Assembly: GCA_020137815.1 (NCBI GenBank)
Contig: CM035356.1
Coordinates: forward strand, 883,001 to 947,000
Length of the DNA: 64,000 nucleotides
Direction: 5' to 3'
From: Hormiphora californensis
Taxonomy: Eukaryota > Ctenophora > Tentaculata > Cydippida > Pleurobrachiidae
Shown: piece after piece, positions 59,601 through 64,000 of the stretch
Position numbering within the stretch: the stretch's first letter is position 1
Layout: each line of letters opens with the position of its first letter
Translations under genes and position numbers: made by a program
Notes under the pieces: generated by a model
Told to the model about the DNA's origin: nothing
Databases searched by the model: none
What the model saw: the letters and a program-made list of their open reading frames with translations, nothing else

Positions 59601-61936
59601 TTAGGACAACATCTGCTGAAATTCTAAATTAGCATGTGTTCTACTGAAGTTCAGTTACTGAACAATAATTCATAGAGCACCATGTTTTGTTATGAGTGGC
59701 CAATGTTACAAAGACACAAACGGTTACTACATAATGTATGACATACATTATGTAGTATTGTATGTACACAGTGTACAGTCGAACCCTGATTTACCGGGAT
59801 ACTCGGGGGAAAGGGTTCTTCCCGGAAAATCAGGGTGAAATACTGTTGAATTCCTATTTTATCGGGGGAAGTTTATCCTTCCGGTAAATCGGGGTCCGAC
59901 TGAGAAAGAGAGACCAAAGAGGTAGATCGGAGAAAATGAGAAGAAAATACTACTAATGTGTGAGGCGACAATGTGTCGTTCCACAGTAGCGTGTGAAGGT
60001 GCAGCAACACGTTTATTATATTTACACGCACACATATTCCGGCCTCCCCTTTTTCTCCCCCATTCTTTTCCCTTAGTTCGTTTTTCTCCCTCGGCTGGGC
60101 ATGTTTTTTTGGACTGCTTCCCTGCTGGTATAACATTGCCATACATACTATGACACCCCTACCCCCTTTTTTGATATCCCTCCCTTATATTTAGTCCCTG
60201 TTTAGTTCGTAACCCCATAACTAAATACTAATCCTCCTCCCTAGCCCGTGTTAACCCTCCTCCCTCCCTAGCCCGTGTCTGCAGTGTCTGACGATGAGCT
60301 AGAGCTGACTGGAGTCCCTGAGAGAGACCCGTGTGAGGACGATATCACTAGTGCCGATCAGTCACCTCGTAAAAAGAGTAAGTCAAAACAGTATTTCTCA
60401 CGATATATATATCAGTTATAGGTGTTTATCTCTATGACGTAGAGTGGCGGGATTGTTAGTTAAATACATTATACATGTCACTGCATACAGGAGGAGCATC
60501 TGGCATTTTGCCAAGTTTCTCTATCTCTCTCTAAAGTTGAGCAACAAAGGGGGTGTTATGGCGGTAATGGGAGCGTTTTTCCGTCGTCTATTTTTTGTCG
60601 AAACCCCATAGCAAGCATTTAAAACAGTTTATCAAATCTGGGTAACATTTAGTTTAGGGGTGTCATGGTTTTGCAAGCCCGACACGCCCAGAAGAAGAAG
60701 GGTTGCTACTCCTCCCTTTCTTGAGTGTAAATTAGTCACGTGACCAATCACGTGACATTTGTGTGTGTACATTAATATGTTTCATATATGAGGACATATC
60801 CTCTAACCCTATCAACCCTTTGTTTACTTTCAACTTCCACACCCAATTTCTCCTTGATTAGGGTAAAATAGTGAAATCATTACTCTGTATTTGTATTCCA
60901 TGATTGTAGCAGGGTCTGCGTGTACGGTAGCTGTACGGGAGTATGTAAACGATATCGCTGGCGAGTTGCCAATTCCTTGCTGTGTCGTGGTCTCAGAGCA
61001 CACTTCTCACACCAAGAGAGGGGGGTCTACATTTAAAGTGCCGTGTGCGCGTCGTGCGCGCTATGTAGAATAGGAGGCTGTTACCACTTTGCCCCAATTT
61101 TATAAACACGCCTCATTTGTGGAAGTTTGGCAGTGTTTGGGCGTCCGACGCCATCCCCTGGCGCCCCCTAACACCCCAATCTGCCCCTCAGAAAAGTGGG
61201 TACCCCTCCAAGTTGAGATTAAGACAACCGCCGGAGCGGAGAACCAGAATCATTACCCGGTAAGGGCAGGAGTTGTGCAACACACGTGATGCTGCGCCAC
61301 CACTACTGCACAGAAAGAAGTTGTGTGTGTGTGAGTGAGAGTGAAGGAAGTGGGAGAGAGAAATGGTAGATGAGTGTGAGAAAACCTCAACTCTGTTGTG
61401 TAACATTGATCCCCTCCCCCTTATTTTAACATCCACATTTTCACCTCCCCTCTTTTTAACAACTAACATTTTCAGCGAACAAACCGTCAAGAGAGGGGTA
61501 ACCAGAGTCGATTCAACATCGATAACTCGGGAAACAGCAATAATAACACCAGTCACTCAAGTCATTCAACGAACGAGAGGACCTGAACGCGGAACAGGAA
61601 GTGGAAATACCAATAATTCGGGTGGAGAGGAGATTATCAGGACCAGTCGAAGGGGAAGGAGGGGTGGTGGTGGAAATAACAACCGCTCCAGGGCCCGATC
61701 AAGTGGTAAGTCACGTGAAGTCTGTATGACCATTAAATGGCAAATAATCGGCTGATGCCCATATATGGTATATTGGTTTCGTAACATCTTAAGTGCCTTG
61801 AGGGGCGAGGCCTGTTAGTGTGAGTAGATGTGTGGAGGTCGACAGGTGCAGTTTTCTTTTGTCCAGCGTGGACTGTGCGTGGAATAACTAAATATACATT
61901 GACTTCACTCACATCTCTCGTCTCTCTCTCTCTCTC

Positions 61937-62003
<67 letters not shown>

Positions 62004-62959
62004 TCACATCTGATGACACGTGTGTTTCAGTGGATCCAACGAGTAACCAACAAAGTGGACCAACCCCGGGGTCGACCCGAAACAATATAACCGTCCCAAC
62101 AATGGCACCATTCCCTGGCGCCTTCGATGGTACGAGTGCCATGCCCGCCTACATGCCAGCCTTTGCGGGGTTGCACTTTGGAGGTCCCTACTTTTACAGC
62201 CAGCCCTTCTTTAACCCGTCTCCCGTGGAGCCTGATTCCGTAAAGGATATGGTGAAAAAACAAGTGTAAGTTTTATTGAACAGGGGGTGCATAACAACTT
62301 GATTATTCCATGCATGCGAGGGGAGTTGTAGTGATAGTGTAGAACTACACATTGATGGTGCAACATGGTGCACTATTCTAATGTGGTGCCCGAGAGAGGG
62401 GGAGAGAGAGAGGGAGAAGATAGGTTTGAAATAGAGAGAGGTAGGAGATAGGTTTGAGAGATAGAAAAGAGGAGAGAGATAATAACAAAGATAGAGACCT
62501 AGAGAGGGAGATAGGTAAGTAGAGGGAGAGCGAGATAGTACAAACATAAGTACCTTATGCCTCTCCCCTACCTCTCTCAATGGTGCCCTTCTTTACACAC
62601 GTCCTATTCAATGGAGAAAAGGGAGAGCTCAGATCTAGAGAAAGAAAAAAACAAAACAAACCGATGTCCGACAATCATCAAAACCACCTCTATCCTCTAA
62701 CCGTCTCTCATCCCTCCAGAGCCTACTACTTCTCACCTTCCAATCTACACGGGGACTTCTTCCTTCGTTCCCAGATGGACACGGAAGGCTGGGTACCTCT
62801 AACCCTCATCGCCTCCTTCTACCGGATCAGAAACATGACAACGGACCTCGGACTCATTGCTGAGGTTAGTGTTGTGTTGGCGATTAGCCTGGATCAGTGT
62901 GGTAGGTAGTGTGTGTTGGATGTTTAGCGTGCAGGGAATATCGTTTTTTGTAAACACCA

Positions 62960-62995
<36 letters not shown>

Positions 62996-63028
62996 ATATC
63001 TCTCTCTCTCTCTCTCTCTCTCGCTCTG

Positions 63029-63111
<83 letters not shown>

Positions 63112-63709
63112 ACCCCTCTCTTCCTGTCTGCCGGGGCCTTTCTAGTTTCCATTTTCTAACTTTATTTGTTTTTGTCCTAACACTTCTTCCTTTCTCTCCC
63201 TCTCTCTCTCTCTCCCTTTCTCAACTAGCATCTCTCCAGGCTATCGCTGAGTCTCCCCATGTCGAGTACAGGGAGGGCTTCGTTAGGAAGAGGGACGATT
63301 GGGATCAGTTCCTGGCCAGTGAAGCCCACTTCCGGCAAGACGGATCTCCCCAAGAAAACCGTAAGCATGTTACCTAATACCTGTCCCTTACCACCATCCC
63401 CGTATACACCATTTACCCTAGTATGGTCTTGTTTCTATTGAACGGATGCCCAACGGATGGTACAAAACAAGTCAAGGGCGTGGGTTTGAGCAATAGCTGT
63501 TAGTGAAACAGCTACGTTGCAACAATAATCTTATCATACTTTTCATCTCAGGACTGGATGCTCTTGAGACAGCTATCCCTGGACTCCCACCCACCGGACT
63601 CCAGCCGGTATCCAAGCAACGGGAAAACATGCCCGAGGAACCAGCCCGACCCAGGAGCGACAGTAAGAATGCCCCTGCTGAAAGCGAGAAGACAACCGAT
63701 TGGCAAGAG
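55002..63709 (+). CDS. LARP1: LARP1-like La-related RNA-binding protein, continues past the window
   Basis: LARP1 binds 5'TOP mRNAs and links mTORC1 to translation. Exons: 55002-55074 ([17 protein letters not shown]), 55181-55263, 55399-55683 ([22 protein letters not shown]), 56937-57011, 57094-57144, 60272-60378, 61192-61259 ([14 protein letters not shown], the conserved pre-La block), 61476-61705 (Asn/Ser then Gly/Arg-rich, [13 protein letters not shown]), 62031-62265, 62720-62864 (La motif: [18 protein letters not shown] and [16 protein letters not shown]), 63240-63360 ([17 protein letters not shown]), 63552-63709. The La-motif junctions are in phase. Exon 61476-61705 needs a one-base shift near 61590. 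The C-terminal DM15 repeats should lie beyond 64000. Long introns hold MITEs and satellite-like repeats. Confidence 0.93.
55868..55979. repeat. Near-perfect palindrome (about 110 bp)
   Basis: The arm ACACAAAGGAAAAACTACCG (from about 55870) is inverted at GGTAGTTTTTCCTTTGTGT (to about 55978). The turn is GAAGAAACTTCTTC near 55923. It is a MITE-like hairpin in a LARP1 intron. Confidence 0.85.
56268..56386. mobile_element. 5'-eroded member of the CAGTCGGACCC MITE family
   Basis: The right end AAATCAGGGTCCGACTG|TA matches the family terminus. Internal TTTACCGGGAGGATAAACTTCC resembles the copy at 59776-59902. The left terminus is not intact. Confidence 0.65.
56535..56635. repeat. CT microsatellite
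   Basis: (CT)n with minor interruptions in a LARP1 intron. A shorter CT tract lies at 56095-56150. Confidence 0.93.
57282..58144. mobile_element. 863-bp TA-flanked element with CAGTCGGACCCCGATTTA ends
   Basis: The perfect terminal repeat CAGTCGGACCCCGATTTA is flanked by TA (57280-57281, 58145-58146), as for pogo/Tc1-type transposons. Beside both ends, CCACTAAATCGGGG repeats occur in tandem. The interior has a further inverted pair around GGTTCGGAACGAA near 57850 and 57945. No transposase frame is recognised. Confidence 0.82.
58463..58538. repeat. Short palindrome
   Basis: TTAAAAGTAAGTTACCAAAT and the inverse ATTTGGTAACTTACTTTTAA enclose ATACCTTATGTACTTATATAAGG-type sequence. It is a small hairpin inside the composite element. 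Confidence 0.85.
59776..59902. mobile_element. 127-bp MITE of the CAGTCGGACCC family
   Basis: The left end CAGTCGAACCCTGATTTACC follows a TA. The right end is GGTAAATCGGGGTCCGACTG, without TA beyond it. Internal copies of the ACCGGG/CCCGG motif are present. LARP1 intron. Confidence 0.75.
61918..62001. repeat. CT microsatellite next to a LARP1 acceptor
   Basis: (CT)n tract ending about 30 bases before the exon that starts at 62031. It extends the natural polypyrimidine context of the acceptor. Confidence 0.93.
62960..63112. repeat. CT microsatellite
   Basis: (CT)n of about 150 bases in the LARP1 intron between 62864 and 63240. Confidence 0.95.
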
Positions 63710-63750
63710 GTGAGGAATTAAGTTTTGTTTGACTTTTAGAAAATTATAGA

Positions 63751-63970
63751 AAATTTAGAGCAAAAACTAATTGAAATTAGTTCGCCAGAAAGGTGGCCCA
63801 TTTTGAACTTACTCCTTCATTTCCGTCACCTTTGAGTTGAGTCTTCAAAGACATTGTGGTATCCGTAAACTTTTCCGCCTTCAACTCAAAGGTGACGGAA
63901 ATGAAGAAGTAAGTTCAAAATGGGCCACCTTTCTGGCGAACTAATTTCAATTAGTTTTTGCTCTAAATTT
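63751..63970. repeat. 220-bp foldback (MITE-like)
   Basis: The left arm (AAATTTAGAGCAAAAAC) is inverted at the right end (GTTTTTGCTCTAAATTT). The arms are about 90 bp and nearly identical, around a short centre at about 63845-63880. It lies just after the LARP1 donor at 63710. Confidence 0.88.
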
Positions 63971-64000
63971 GTACTCTTTTTTTGGTCGTTTGAGGTCATT

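Overview
This window is animal nuclear DNA. It has intron-split genes with GT-AG junctions, several metazoan signalling genes (a KSR-type Raf relative, a NOS1AP-type PTB adaptor, LARP1), abundant GA/CT microsatellites and many short inverted-repeat transposons. The protein set and compact introns fit an invertebrate, possibly an early-branching one such as a sponge, but the species cannot be fixed from the sequence. A 100-base N gap (28132-28231) and several single-base frame breaks show this is a draft assembly.

Layout. 513-16895 (-): a KSR pseudokinase gene of about 18 exons. Two opposite-strand genes lie in its large introns: a fatty-acid transport/acyl-CoA synthetase-like gene (2297-7731, +) and an unrecognised two-exon gene (9639-11379, +). 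17119-29224 (-): ABCF2, whose large intron holds a 5'-incomplete C2H2 zinc-finger gene (24431-25955, +) and the gap. The gap is flanked by duplicated ends that look like two branches of one assembly bubble. 29387-29773 (-): the last two exons of CTU1. 30061-43062 (+): a long coiled-coil gene whose 4.3-kb third intron contains a LURP-one/tubby-like gene (31111-34297, -) and a 58-nt tRNA-like sequence. 44200-51406 (-): NOS1AP. 51802-52698 (-): DOHH, one exon. 52887-53556 (-): EMG1/NEP1, one exon with a frame break. 55002 to beyond 63709 (+): LARP1, running off the right edge.

Four of the genes act in protein synthesis: ABCF2 (ribosome-associated ATPase family), CTU1 (tRNA thiolation), DOHH (eIF5A hypusination) and EMG1 (18S rRNA modification). 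LARP1 (TOP mRNA control) makes a fifth. KSR and NOS1AP are scaffold proteins.

The most unusual signal is at exon edges. Two near-identical 109-bp hAT-like MITEs sit exactly on 5' splice sites of two different genes, and their 8-bp target duplications copy the splice donor. A third, TA-flanked element begins inside another donor. Independently, tandem repeats at a KSR donor, the ABCF2, LURP and NOS1AP acceptors, and the DOHH stop codon repeat the functional boundary itself. Three conserved genes (KSR, EMG1, LARP1) also need a one-base +1 skip to stay in frame. Draft indels are the simplest explanation, but the pattern can be tested.
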